A stretch of DNA of 43,742 bases, taken from positions 1 through 43,742 of the forward strand of contig CAJUQB010000040.1 in NCBI GenBank assembly GCA_910588285.1. Direction: 5' to 3'. The notes under the pieces are model-generated. The model did not search any database. It was given only the letters and a program-made list of their open reading frames with translations, and was not told the DNA's origin. The position numbers and the translations under genes are program-made. This document shows positions 25,171-33,591 of the stretch, one piece after another (position 1 is the stretch's first letter; each line of letters begins with the position of its first letter). Origin of the DNA: an uncultured Lachnospiraceae bacterium (GTDB lineage: Bacteria > Bacillota > Clostridia > Lachnospirales > Lachnospiraceae).

Positions 25171-25617
25171 TTATTCCTCTACAACCTTCACCTTCAGCAT
25201 CGCCGTTACCTTGGGATGCAGCTTGATGGGCACCTCATGTACCCCCAGGGACTTCAGGCCCTCCGGCATCTGCATTTTCTTCTTGTCCAGCTCCAGATCC
25301 AGCTGTTCCTTTGCCGCTGCTGCCACCTCCTTGGAGGAAACCGAGCCAAAGATCTTGCCGCCCTCGCCGGTCTTGATCTTCACCTGCACCTGCTTCTCTC
25401 CAATCTCCGCCGCCAGGGCCTGGGCTGCCTCCAGATTCTCCTGGGCCACCTTCTCTGCATGCTGGTTCTGCAGCTTCAGGTCATTCATATTCTTGCTGTT
25501 GGCCTCTACCCCAAGCTTCTTGGGCAGAATCATATTCCTGGCATATCCGTCGCTGACATTTACGATTTCACCCTTTTTACCAAGGGATTTCACATCCTGC
25601 AATAAAATTACTTTCAT
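25171..25617 (-). CDS. rplI: 50S ribosomal protein L9
   Basis: A 148-residue L9 with the N-terminal signature MKVILLQDVKSLGKKGEIVNVSDGYARNMILPKKLG and a C-terminal domain ending VKVVEE. It binds 23S rRNA domain V and helps keep the reading frame. Its ATG overlaps the gdpP stop (ATGA), indicating translational coupling. Confidence 0.98.
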   Translation of the reverse strand: MKVILLQDVKSLGKKGEIVNVSDGYARNMILPKKLGVEANSKNMNDLKLQNQHAEKVAQENLEAAQALAAEIGEKQVQVKIKTGEGGKIFGSVSSKEVAAAAKEQLDLELDKKKMQMPEGLKSLGVHEVPIKLHPKVTAMLKVKVVEE

Positions 25618-27674
25618 ATTTCAATCGCTCCTTCCTCAACCATTTGCTTTAAGATCTGCTTCACCCGTCTTGTCCCTTCAGTCATGGTACAATCCGTAAG
25701 CTGTGCCCCGGCTACATTCAGGTGGCCTCCGCCGCCCATGCGCTCCATAACCAGCTGAACATTGATCTCGTCAATGGACCGGGAGCTGATATAGATCTTA
25801 TTGTTGTACTCCGTCAATACAAAGGAGGCCTTGATGCCCACAATATTCAGCAGCTCATTGGCTGCCTGGGCCCCAACGATGGTAGGGCTCTCCAGGTCTC
25901 CCGGCGGGCAGATGGATACGGCAAATACGCCCATATATACTTCCGCATGGCGCACAACCTCCGCCCTGGCCTTATAAGCCGCCATGTCGTCCCGCAGCAT
26001 CTTGCGGACCCTGGTCACCTCTGCGCCGCAGCGCCGCAGATAGGCTGCTGCCTCAAAGGTACGGACGCCTGTCTTGGTGTTAAAGTTGTCCGTATCAATC
26101 AAAATACCTGCATAGATACAATCCGCCTCGCTGGGAGACAGATGGATATTCTCGGAAAAATACTGCAGCACCTCTGCCACCATCTCGCAGGTGGAGGAGG
26201 CATATGTCTCAATATAGGACAGCACGGCATTGTCAATCACATCCGCCCCCTGCCGGTGGTGGTCAAATACCACAATGGTCTTGGTGTGGCGCAGCAGCTC
26301 CGGGCACTCCGTATAATTCCCGCGGTTGGTGTCCACCACCATAACCACCGCATTATTGCTGACCAGCTCCATGGCCTCATTGTTCTTCACAAACATATCC
26401 GGCGGGTAGCCCTTATCCTCCGTGAAACAGGCCACCAGAGGCCGCAGGGAGGTGGTAATCTCATTCAGCACAATATAGGCCTTCTTCCCCAAAACACGGG
26501 CCGCACAGTAGATCCCCACAGCCGCGCCAAAGGAATCCACATCGCTGATGCTGTGGCCCATAATGATCACCCGGTCCTTGCTCTCAATAATCTCATGGAG
26601 GGCATGGGCCTTCACACGGGCCTTCACACGGGTCATCTTCTCCACCTGGCGGGTCTTGCCGCCATAGTAGGTAATCTGCTCCCCGGATTTGACTACCGCC
26701 TGGTCTCCGCCGCGGCCCAGAGCCAGGTCAATAGACATGCGGGAATACTCATAATTCTGGCTGTAGCTGCTGCCGCCAACGCCAACGCCTATGCTGAGGG
26801 TCACAGCCATCTCATTTCCTACTTTGATGGTTTTCACCTCTTCGATAACGCTGAATTTGTCTGCAATCAGCTCCTCTAAGTACTTCTGGCGAAAGATGAT
26901 GAAGAACTTATCCTTTTCCAGCTTCTTCACAATCCCGTCCCGCTCGGAAAAATATTTATTTACCTTCCGGTCCACCAATGCCACCAGCAGGGAGCGCTTC
27001 ACCTCTTCAATACTGTTGAGGGCCTCCTCATAATTGTCAATATAGACCAGAGAGCACACCAGTCTCTGTTCTTCATTTTCCCGGATATACTGTTGAAGCT
27101 GCGTTTCGTCAAAAAGGTACAGCACGGTCAGATACTGGCCGTTTGTCCCCTCCTTCTCCACGGACACCATGGCGTTCTCGTGGGTCATATCCTCAAAATA
27201 CAGCTTGCTCATGCTGGCCCGGTAAAATGCGCCCCCATGCTCCACCAGAATCTCGGCATCCTCATGGGCCTTCTCAATCAGCTCCCTGGTGAGGGCGGGG
27301 AAAATAGAGGTGATGGACTTATGGTAATCCTTGCTCTTGCCGGTAAGATGGGCAAATTGCTGGTTCACCCACAGGAGCTTACCGGTATAATCCATCAGGG
27401 CATAGGGAATCTCCAGCTCATCCAGCAGCTTCTTCTGCACGGTTCCATATTGGGTGGCAAAATTCACAAACTCGTTGAGAATGGCCGGCTTGCAGAAAAA
27501 ATATACAACTGTCATAATGGCAAAGTAGAGGACCGTAATTCCAGTCATCAGAAGCCCCAGCCTGATATCCGCCCGATAGGCCGGAATATTACACAGGATC
27601 AACAGTATTGTTAAAATTATCGGGCACAGCATATAGCTTCGCAGTGTTCCTTTTAATCTGACTTTTGGTTTCAT
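25614..27674 (-). CDS. gdpP: Cyclic-di-AMP phosphodiesterase GdpP
   Basis: A 686-residue membrane protein that hydrolyses c-di-AMP. Order: two membrane helices (about 15-60), a PAS-like domain (95-170), a degenerate GGDEF domain (about 185-310), then DHH and DHHA1 domains. Mn-binding motifs are present: GHSISDVDSFGAAVG, VVVDTNRG, VFDHHRQG, GILIDTDNF; GGGGHLNVAGAQ closes the DHHA1 part. The start used is the ATG 6 bases after GGAGG; a GTG two codons upstream would overlap the ribosome-site spacing. It is the first gene of the gdpP-rplI-dnaB operon. Confidence 0.96.
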   Translation of the reverse strand: MKPKVRLKGTLRSYMLCPIILTILLILCNIPAYRADIRLGLLMTGITVLYFAIMTVVYFFCKPAILNEFVNFATQYGTVQKKLLDELEIPYALMDYTGKLLWVNQQFAHLTGKSKDYHKSITSIFPALTRELIEKAHEDAEILVEHGGAFYRASMSKLYFEDMTHENAMVSVEKEGTNGQYLTVLYLFDETQLQQYIRENEEQRLVCSLVYIDNYEEALNSIEEVKRSLLVALVDRKVNKYFSERDGIVKKLEKDKFFIIFRQKYLEELIADKFSVIEEVKTIKVGNEMAVTLSIGVGVGGSSYSQNYEYSRMSIDLALGRGGDQAVVKSGEQITYYGGKTRQVEKMTRVKARVKAHALHEIIESKDRVIIMGHSISDVDSFGAAVGIYCAARVLGKKAYIVLNEITTSLRPLVACFTEDKGYPPDMFVKNNEAMELVSNNAVVMVVDTNRGNYTECPELLRHTKTIVVFDHHRQGADVIDNAVLSYIETYASSTCEMVAEVLQYFSENIHLSPSEADCIYAGILIDTDNFNTKTGVRTFEAAAYLRRCGAEVTRVRKMLRDDMAAYKARAEVVRHAEVYMGVFAVSICPPGDLESPTIVGAQAANELLNIVGIKASFVLTEYNNKIYISSRSIDEINVQLVMERMGGGGHLNVAGAQLTDCTMTEGTRRVKQILKQMVEEGAIEI

Positions 27675-27742
27675 GGGCACCCTCCATTCGTCTTATCGGC
27701 TCGCCATTTCTCTATTATATCCTTTTTTTCTCCAAAAGTAAA

Positions 27743-27767
27743 GAGCGGCAGAATCGCTCTGCCGCTC
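27743..27767 (-). terminator. Terminator of the rpsF-ssb-rpsR operon
   Basis: GAGCGGCAGA (27743-27752) and TCTGCCGCTC (27758-27767), a perfect 10-bp stem with a 5-nt loop. On the minus strand it is followed by TTTACTTTT. Confidence 0.85.
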
Positions 27768-27780
27768 CAAATACATCTTC

Positions 27781-28044
27781 TTAATCTGTTACATATGGCA
27801 TCAGCGCGATATGACGTGCTCTCTTGATAGCTACTGTCAGCGCTCTCTGGTGCTTCGCGCAATTGCCGGTGATTCTTCTGGGAAGGATCTTGCCTCTCTC
27901 AGAAATATATCTCTTCAGCTTATTGGTATCCTTATAATCAATCACATTGTCTTTTCCACAGAATACGCAAACCTTTTTTCTTCTGCGCATACCGCCTCTG
28001 CGCTTCATAGGCGCATCGCTTTTTTCTGTTTTATTATAAGCCAT
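27781..28044 (-). CDS. rpsR: 30S ribosomal protein S18
   Basis: An 87-residue S18. The core reads CGKDNVIDYKDTNKLKRYIS and GKILPRRITGNCAKHQRALT, with an Arg-rich start. It pairs with S6 on the 16S central domain. CVFC and the later Cys suggest a zinc-type variant at the N-terminus (CVFCGKD with one more Cys), only partly conserved. It is the third gene of the rpsF-ssb-rpsR operon. Confidence 0.98.
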   Translation of the reverse strand: MAYNKTEKSDAPMKRRGGMRRRKKVCVFCGKDNVIDYKDTNKLKRYISERGKILPRRITGNCAKHQRALTVAIKRARHIALMPYVTD

Positions 28045-28106
28045 GATCGTTACCTCCTATTGGCCCCAGGGCATACCGATCTGCCCTGCGGGTATTAACT
28101 CCTGTC

Positions 28107-28565
28107 TTAGTTAAATGGTAATTCTTCGTCAATCCCGTCCGGAATATTCATGAAGCCATCCGGCGCAGCCGTGCTTGGAGCCGGCCTGTCCATAGGCGCG
28201 AATCCGCCGCCACCCTGATAGTTATCACTGGCTGCCTTACTCTCTGCAAACTCCTGATCCTCCACAACAACATCTGTGGTATAGACCTTCTGCCCCTCCT
28301 GGTTGGTGTAGCTGCCGGTCTGGATCCTTCCGGTCACAACCAGCTTCAGGCCCTTGCGGAGATACCGCTCCGCAAACTCAGCCGAACGGCCGAATGCAAC
28401 ACAGGATATAAAATCAGCGGTCTGCTGGGAATCTCCCCCGTCCCGCTTTGTAAATCTGCGGTCAACTGCAAGGGTATATCTGGCCACTGCCATGGGATTG
28501 TCCCCCTGAGAATAGCGAATATCAGGGTCACGGGTCAATCTGCCCATAAGTATTACTTTATTCAT
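28107..28565 (-). CDS. ssb: Single-stranded DNA-binding protein
   Basis: A 152-residue SSB with the OB fold (MNKVILMGRLTRDPDIRYSQ at the start) and a Gly/Pro-rich linker. The tail DGIDEELPFN gives the acidic partner-binding tip, slightly altered from the usual DDLPF by a final Asn. It lies between rpsF and rpsR, as in most Firmicutes, and is the replication SSB. Confidence 0.97.
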   Translation of the reverse strand: MNKVILMGRLTRDPDIRYSQGDNPMAVARYTLAVDRRFTKRDGGDSQQTADFISCVAFGRSAEFAERYLRKGLKLVVTGRIQTGSYTNQEGQKVYTTDVVVEDQEFAESKAASDNYQGGGGFAPMDRPAPSTAAPDGFMNIPDGIDEELPFN

Positions 28566-28585
28566 ACATTCTCCTATTCTTCTAT

Positions 28586-28876
28586 CTATGCCTCGTCCTG
28601 TCTAACGCATAAGAAGCGGATCACGTTGTCCATAATGCGCACGCTGTTCTCAAGCTGTGCCGGGCAATCAGCCTCTGCATCGAACTGAATGAAGTAATAG
28701 AAGCCCTCACGCATCTTCTGGATCTCATATGCAAGTCTCTTCTTGCCCCAGTCATCTACGTTGGTGATGGTACCGCCAAAACGGGTAATATACTCCTTGG
28801 CCTTCTCTACGGTAGCATCCCTTACTTCATCTTCGACTTTTGCATTAACAACAAGCGCTAATTCATATTTGTTCAT
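28586..28876 (-). CDS. rpsF: 30S ribosomal protein S6
   Basis: A 96-residue S6: MNKYELALVVNAKVEDEVRD at the start, then NVDDWGKKRLAYEIQKMREGFY and VIRFLCVRQDEA. It forms a heterodimer with S18. AAGGAGG precedes the ATG. It is the first gene of the operon, with its own promoter overlapping the end of the DUF951 gene. Confidence 0.98.
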   Translation of the reverse strand: MNKYELALVVNAKVEDEVRDATVEKAKEYITRFGGTITNVDDWGKKRLAYEIQKMREGFYYFIQFDAEADCPAQLENSVRIMDNVIRFLCVRQDEA

Positions 28877-28951
28877 GCTCGTCTACCTCCTTGTGGTCTC
28901 TGGCCCCCTAACACTGTAAGGAGCAAGGAATTTAATATATCACGAGTAAAT

Positions 28952-28980
28952 ATTATACAACAGCCCTTCCTAATTTTCAA
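28952..28980 (-). promoter_or_regulatory. Promoter of the rpsF-ssb-rpsR operon
   Basis: On the minus strand: TTGAAA (28980-28975), 17-bp spacer, TATAAT (28957-28952). The -35 box lies in the last codons of the DUF951 gene. The leader of about 70 nt could hold an S6:S18-binding structure, but I could not draw it with confidence. Confidence 0.8.
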
Positions 28981-29158
28981 GCTTTTTTTGAATATCCCTT
29001 GTATTTTTTTCCACAAGCTTCCGGGCAATCATAATCTGGCGGCCGCAGCCGCAGCACTGCAGGCGGAAATCCGCCCCCACCCTGAGCACCTCCCACTGAA
29101 AGCTGCCGCAGGGATGCTTTTTCTTTAATTTTACAATATCCCCAATCTCATAGGTCAT
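28970..29158 (-). CDS. DUF951 family protein
   Basis: A 62-residue protein, MTYEIGDIVKLKKKHPCGSF followed by WEVLRVGADFRLQCCGCGRQIMI. The cysteines (C17, then CCGCG) suggest a small metal-binding beta fold. The family is widespread in Firmicutes, usually next to rpsF; function unknown. A strong GGAGG precedes the ATG, and the gene starts 13 bp after the sirtuin stop, so the two are likely co-transcribed. Confidence 0.93.
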   Translation of the reverse strand: MTYEIGDIVKLKKKHPCGSFQWEVLRVGADFRLQCCGCGRQIMIARKLVEKNTRDIQKKLEN

Positions 29159-29171
29159 GCCGCTTCCTCCA

Positions 29172-29894
29172 TTAAACGGAAATGCCGCTCAATATCTCAC
29201 CGATGCTGCCCTGTACCAGAAGGTCGGCCCGCTTGTCCATGGGCGTGGTATCCCGGTTAATCAGTACCAGCTTCTTCCCCCGGTAATAGTCCACAAGGCC
29301 TGCTGCCGGATACACCACCAGGGAGGTCCCGCCAATGATCAGGACATCCGCATTGGCAATGTAATCAACGGCCCGGTGCATCAGCCCCATATCCAGCCCC
29401 TCCTCATACAGTACCACATCCGGCTTGATCCGGCCGCCGCACCGGCTGCAGACCGGCAGCTCCCCGCTGTCCAATATATACTCTGCATCAAACAAGGCGT
29501 TGCACTTCTGGCAGTAATTGCGGTGAACGCTGCCGTGAAGCTCCAGTACCTCCCTGCTTCCCGCCATCTGGTGCAGCCCGTCAATGTTCTGGGTGATGAC
29601 AGCCCGAAGCTTCCCTGCCTGCTCAAGCTGCGCCAGCTTCCGGTGGGCTTCATTGGGCCGTGCCGTCAGGCAGAGCATCTTATCCTTATAAAAGCGGTAA
29701 AATTCTCCGGGGTTCTGCACATAGAAGGAGTGGCTTAGGATGGTCTCCGGCGGATAGTCGTACTGCTGATGGTACAGCCCGTCCACACTGCGGAAATCCG
29801 GGATCCCGCTCTCGGTAGACACACCCGCCCCTCCAAAAAACACAATATTGTCCGATTCCCTGATCCATTCCTGCAGCTGTTCCCGTTCTGTCAT
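29172..29894 (-). CDS. NAD-dependent protein deacylase (sirtuin)
   Basis: A 240-residue Sir2-family enzyme that removes acyl groups from lysine using NAD. Motifs: GAGVSTESGIPDFRS (NAD binding), TQNIDGLH, the catalytic His in LHGSVHRNYC, a four-Cys zinc site (CQKC...CSRC), and GGTSLVVYPA. AAAGGAGG lies 7 bases before the ATG. It heads a probable sirtuin-DUF951 unit and is divergent from the flavin reductase-rubredoxin gene. Confidence 0.96.
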   Translation of the reverse strand: MTEREQLQEWIRESDNIVFFGGAGVSTESGIPDFRSVDGLYHQQYDYPPETILSHSFYVQNPGEFYRFYKDKMLCLTARPNEAHRKLAQLEQAGKLRAVITQNIDGLHQMAGSREVLELHGSVHRNYCQKCNALFDAEYILDSGELPVCSRCGGRIKPDVVLYEEGLDMGLMHRAVDYIANADVLIIGGTSLVVYPAAGLVDYYRGKKLVLINRDTTPMDKRADLLVQGSIGEILSGISV

Positions 29895-30019
29895 AATGGA
29901 AACCTCCTTTGATTTGTATAGACGATCTTAAACATGGGCTAATCCAGTAAAATTGTAACATAGAAGCAATAGGGAAGCAATGACAATTTATCCGATCGGT
30001 TTTATTCCCCTCATAGTTC

Positions 30020-30048
30020 TTGACATTCCCTCTTCCAATTACTAAAAT
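30020..30048 (+). promoter_or_regulatory. Promoter of the flavin reductase-rubredoxin gene
   Basis: TTGACA at 30020-30025, 17-bp spacer, TAAAAT at 30043-30048, about 43 bp upstream of the ATG at 30092. Confidence 0.85.
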
Positions 30049-30091
30049 TATGGTAACCACTATTGTAAAGTCACCAAGAAAGGAACCCGCT

Positions 30092-30709
30092 ATGGACAAT
30101 AAAGCAATGTACAAGCTCACCTACGGCCTGTTTGTTCTTACCTCTGCCTGGGGTGGGAAGGACAGCGGCTGTATCATCAACACGGCAGGGCAGGTAACCT
30201 CAGAGCCCAACCGGATCAGCATTACTGTCAACAAAGCCAATTTCACCCACGACCTAGTAAAGAAGAGCGGCAAATTCAATGTATCTGTCCTCAGTGAAGA
30301 AGCAAGCTTTGACATATTCCGGCACTTTGGCTTCCAGTCAGGCCGGGACGTGGACAAATTCTCCGACTATGGGGCCTGCAGCCGCAGCGCCAATGGCCTG
30401 TATTACATTACGGCCGGAACCAATGCATTTATCAGCGCCACGGTAGAGCAGACCATTGACCTTGGAAGCCACACCATGTTTATCGCCTCTGTGGACGACA
30501 TGGAGGTGCTGTCGGACGCAGCGTCGGCCACCTATGCCTATTATCAGTCCAGCATCAAGCCCAAGCCGCAGCAGCCTGCTTCGAATGGGAAAACGGTCTG
30601 GCGGTGTACGGTCTGCGGTTATATCTATGAGGGGGAGGAGCTTCCGGAGGGCTTCGTCTGTCCGGTCTGCAAGCACCCTGCCTCTGATTTTGAAAAGGTA
30701 ACCTCATAA
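30092..30709 (+). CDS. Flavin reductase-rubredoxin fusion (high molecular weight rubredoxin, Hrb-like)
   Basis: A 205-residue two-domain protein. Residues 1-150 form a flavin reductase-like FMN-binding split barrel (MYKLTYGLFVLTSAWGGKDS, then NRISITVNKANFTHDLVKKS). Residues 168-203 are a rubredoxin with C172-x2-C175 and C190-x2-C193. In acetogens Hrb passes electrons from NADH to flavodiiron proteins that reduce NO or oxygen. No flavodiiron gene lies in this window. The start is set by GAAAGGAAC. It is followed by a perfect terminator hairpin before tRNA-fMet. Confidence 0.94.
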   Translation: MDNKAMYKLTYGLFVLTSAWGGKDSGCIINTAGQVTSEPNRISITVNKANFTHDLVKKSGKFNVSVLSEEASFDIFRHFGFQSGRDVDKFSDYGACSRSANGLYYITAGTNAFISATVEQTIDLGSHTMFIASVDDMEVLSDAASATYAYYQSSIKPKPQQPASNGKTVWRCTVCGYIYEGEELPEGFVCPVCKHPASDFEKVTS

Positions 30710-30729
30710 AATTGCCAACAAAGGCGCAA

Positions 30730-30762
30730 AAAACCTCGAAAGCGGGATGCTTTCGAGGTTTT
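30730..30762. terminator. Bidirectional terminator between the Hrb-like gene and tRNA-fMet
   Basis: AAAACCTCGAAAGC (30730-30743) and GCTTTCGAGGTTTT (30749-30762): 14 perfect pairs, 5-nt loop. Confidence 0.93.
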
Positions 30763-30765
30763 GAA

Positions 30766-30839
<74 letters not shown>

Positions 30840-30949
30840 CTGTTTGATTCCAAAAGTTATTATAGTACACTTTCTGCCATTTGTCAAATGCAAATTTGAT
30901 TCGGGGCGATTTTTCTCAGCAAAACTAAAATATCGCCCCAAATCGCTGC

Positions 30950-30960
30950 TATGAGCGGCC
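30950..30960. repeat. Copy 2 of the TATGAGCGGCC element (half element)
   Basis: TATGAGCGGCC followed by ACTGCC; the palindromic right half seen at 10834 is missing. It is close to the 3' end of the second MFS gene. A hairpin GGGGCGAT...ATCGCCCC (30903-30939) lies just left of it and may be that gene's terminator. Confidence 0.6.
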
Positions 30961-30990
30961 ACTGCCAAAAGCATATTTAAGGCAGACCCC

Positions 30991-32268
30991 TTATTTCTTC
31001 CCGATCATGGTATCCTTCAGGGCAAATGCAATGATGGTCGCAATGACAGACAGCACCGTAAACACGATAAATACCCGGAAAAAGCCCTGGGTCTCATTGC
31101 CTGCGCCTGCTGCCGCCAGCATAGCCGGAACCACCAGCAGTGCAAAGGAACGAATCCCCACCACCAGAGGAACCACCAGCTTGTTTGCCTGGGGGAAATC
31201 ATAGCGGCCGAAGATCTGGATTACCATGGAGGGCATCAGGTTCCCCAGCCCGCCCAGCAGACAGGCATACATGACCACCGAGAGGATGGACACCGGCAGG
31301 CTCACTGCAAAGGAGCCGGCAGCAGATACTACCATCATAATGGTCCAGAGGATACAGAACACCTCCACCGCCTTCTTGGTGCCGATCTTCTGGTCAATCC
31401 AGCCCCAGGCAAAGGATGCGGGAATTCCGATTACAGAGGCAATGGTCAGCCACATAATGGCTGTGGTCTGGGGCATTCCCACGCAGACCAGACGCGGAAT
31501 CATCTGGGACACGGTTCCCACCAGCCCCAGGAAGAGGAACCCAAAGATAAACACCAGGGCCCAAAGCTCCTTGGTCTGAAACAGCTTCCCGTAAGTAAAA
31601 TCCGACTTATACTCTGCAATCAGCTTCAGATTTGCAGCCTTTTCCTCCTCTGAAATAGGCTCATTGTCCGGATAGGCCCCTGCCTCCTCCGGGAAATTCT
31701 TAAACCACACCGCAGTGATTACAGCCAGGATCAGGCAGATCACAGCCATCACCGTAAAGGGCATGTGCAGTCCTACATTGGTAATCAAGCCCTGGAATAC
31801 CGCTACCATGATGGCGCTGGAGAAGCACATTCCCATGGTGGCCCAGCCCAGAGCAATTCCCTTTTTCCTGGGGAACCAGTTGTTCATGATCTGCTGGGTA
31901 GATACCAGGTTAATGGTATTGGAAACAGCTGTAATCAATGTTACGATCACACCATAGGCCGCAACGGACTTTACCTGCCCGTTCAGAAGCCAGATAACAG
32001 CGTACACCACCAGAATGCCTACTGTGGGCCACTTTGCCCCAAACTTTGCAATGATCTGCCCAAAAATCAGGGCTACGGGGATTCCCACAAAGCCTCCTAC
32101 TGCAGAGAAGATCAGCAGCGGGTTGCTGTTGGGCAGGCCCAGGGCATTGGCGAAAAATCCGGCCGTTACATTCAGAGTATCCGGCGGTGTGGATGAAAAC
32201 ATGTACAGAAACAGCACATACAGAATCACCAGCCAGCCAAGGCGTCCAAAGTTACTTTTTGTGTTCAT
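30991..32268 (-). CDS. MFS transporter (intact)
   Basis: A 425-residue major facilitator with about 12 membrane helices and the cytoplasmic loop NNWFPRKKGIALG, typical of the oxalate/formate-antiporter-like branch widespread in anaerobes. The start is the ATG at 32268, 6 bases after AAGGAGGGTG; upstream in-frame codons lack a ribosome site. It is 148 bp downstream of the third URO-D gene on the same strand, the same arrangement as the broken MFS gene at 6177-7333. It probably imports or exchanges the substrate handled by that cassette; the substrate cannot be inferred. Confidence 0.9.
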   Translation of the reverse strand: MNTKSNFGRLGWLVILYVLFLYMFSSTPPDTLNVTAGFFANALGLPNSNPLLIFSAVGGFVGIPVALIFGQIIAKFGAKWPTVGILVVYAVIWLLNGQVKSVAAYGVIVTLITAVSNTINLVSTQQIMNNWFPRKKGIALGWATMGMCFSSAIMVAVFQGLITNVGLHMPFTVMAVICLILAVITAVWFKNFPEEAGAYPDNEPISEEEKAANLKLIAEYKSDFTYGKLFQTKELWALVFIFGFLFLGLVGTVSQMIPRLVCVGMPQTTAIMWLTIASVIGIPASFAWGWIDQKIGTKKAVEVFCILWTIMMVVSAAGSFAVSLPVSILSVVMYACLLGGLGNLMPSMVIQIFGRYDFPQANKLVVPLVVGIRSFALLVVPAMLAAAGAGNETQGFFRVFIVFTVLSVIATIIAFALKDTMIGKK

Positions 32269-32416
32269 AAGATACACCCTCCTTGTTAAAATTTTGTCAT
32301 AATAATTATACAAAATGCCTGCATGGTTTTCTTTATCTGTATTTCCAAAAATTTCTGTTTCCATTGCTTTTTATTGTGAGCCGGCACAAATATTCCTGTT
32401 ATGTATTGGCAGGAAT

Positions 32417-33394
32417 TTATCTGTAATCCCAGCCTGCCTCAGCCAGGGCCTCCCGGAAGGCCTCCGACACCTCCTTTTTTCGGTCGTCACATTCGCTGAG
32501 CAGTACAATAAAGTTCCCCCCCGGCGCGCAGATATCCACACATTCCCGGACCCCCTCAACCAGCTCTTGGTGGGAAATCCCCTTCCCCACCAGATCGGAG
32601 GCCGTAATTCCGCCATGTATGACGATTTTATCTCCGAACTGTTCCTTGATCATAAGCACGTCGTTGACGGCCTGCAGCGGCTGTATACTGTCAATCCCCA
32701 TTTCTACCATATGCTTTACCAGTGGCGTAATATACCCGCAGGAATGCATTTCAAAAATAAGTCCCAGCTCATGGCAGTAGTCAATGACCTTCTTTAATCT
32801 GGGCGCAATAAATTCCAGCCACATCTCTTCAGAGAGAAACATATTTTTCGCTGTCCCATAATCATCAAAAAAGATGATGACATCCGGGTTGGCATATTGC
32901 TTGATTTTGCCAATTACATATTTCTTGTATTCCAGCAGTGCGTCAAAAAACTCATGGAGCAGCTCCGGCTCATCATAGAATGCGCACAGCGCTTCCTCAA
33001 AGGGCATCAGGTGATGCAGGCGCTCAAAAAAGCCGGCCGGCAACATAAATACAGATATATGCTCTTCGCGATTCCAATGAGAGGTAAATATCCTGCAAAA
33101 TCCTTCCCAGTCAAAGGCATCCATAAATTCCTTTGTGGGGATCACCTGCTGTGATTTCCACTCTGTGATATCATGGAGCCGGTATTTTCCCGGGGTGGGC
33201 GTGCCTGCATCAAAGCCCACGGCCTTTGTCACCGTCCAGTTGACCCCAAACCAATCGTCCCCTGTGCTCCCCTCCGGCTCCCCGTCTGCGCCATGCTCGC
33301 CTGGCGGGACAATCATGTCTACAGGGCCATCCGCCGGCACATAGAGCGGAATTTCATGATGGTACAGCTTCAAATAATTTTCTCTGCCAGTCAT
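32417..33394 (-). CDS. URO-D superfamily protein, paralogue 3 (zinc motif intact)
   Basis: A 325-residue URO-D-fold protein, shorter than the other two. It keeps the methyltransferase-type zinc ligands: H217-S-C219 in FEMHSCGYITPL, and C302 in LLSECDD. This suits an MtaA/CmuA-like enzyme that moves a methyl group between a corrinoid and a thiol or similar acceptor. No corrinoid-binding protein gene is nearby. The start is the ATG after GGAGGAG at 33394; tandem repeats upstream contain additional in-frame ATGs. It is divergent from the second PucR gene and upstream of the intact MFS gene. Confidence 0.83.
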   Translation of the reverse strand: MTGRENYLKLYHHEIPLYVPADGPVDMIVPPGEHGADGEPEGSTGDDWFGVNWTVTKAVGFDAGTPTPGKYRLHDITEWKSQQVIPTKEFMDAFDWEGFCRIFTSHWNREEHISVFMLPAGFFERLHHLMPFEEALCAFYDEPELLHEFFDALLEYKKYVIGKIKQYANPDVIIFFDDYGTAKNMFLSEEMWLEFIAPRLKKVIDYCHELGLIFEMHSCGYITPLVKHMVEMGIDSIQPLQAVNDVLMIKEQFGDKIVIHGGITASDLVGKGISHQELVEGVRECVDICAPGGNFIVLLSECDDRKKEVSEAFREALAEAGWDYR

Positions 33395-33402
33395 ATTTCT
33401 CC

Positions 33403-33432
33403 TCCATTCATATCCATTCATATCCATTCAAG
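33403..33432 (-). repeat. Three tandem 10-bp repeats at the URO-D start
   Basis: TCCATTCATA occurs three times at 33403, 33413 and 33423. On the coding strand this multiplies ATGGA and TGAATGG segments just ahead of the ribosome site, so the number of in-frame alternative ATGs would change with repeat number. Confidence 0.8.
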
Positions 33433-33540
33433 TAGTTCCTTTTGTATCATCATAGCATCAAAACAGACGGATATCTATGTGCATACCGTTTGATATATTG
33501 TGTTCTATTTCCCTGAAACAGTTCTATCTGCACAATGGTT

Positions 33541-33569
33541 TTGACGGCTGTTCTTCTTTCTGATATAAT
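33541..33569 (+). promoter_or_regulatory. Promoter of the second PucR gene
   Basis: TTGACG at 33541-33546, 17-bp spacer, TATAAT at 33564-33569. As with the first PucR gene, the leader is very short (start codon at 33592). Confidence 0.85.
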
Positions 33570-33591
33570 CAGCTTATGGAGGTGAGATCTC

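Noticed and set aside
25722..26879. 385-codon plus-strand frame inside gdpP
   Set aside because: Shadow frame opposite the DHH/GGDEF-coding strand; composition is His/Gln/Leu-rich with no signature.
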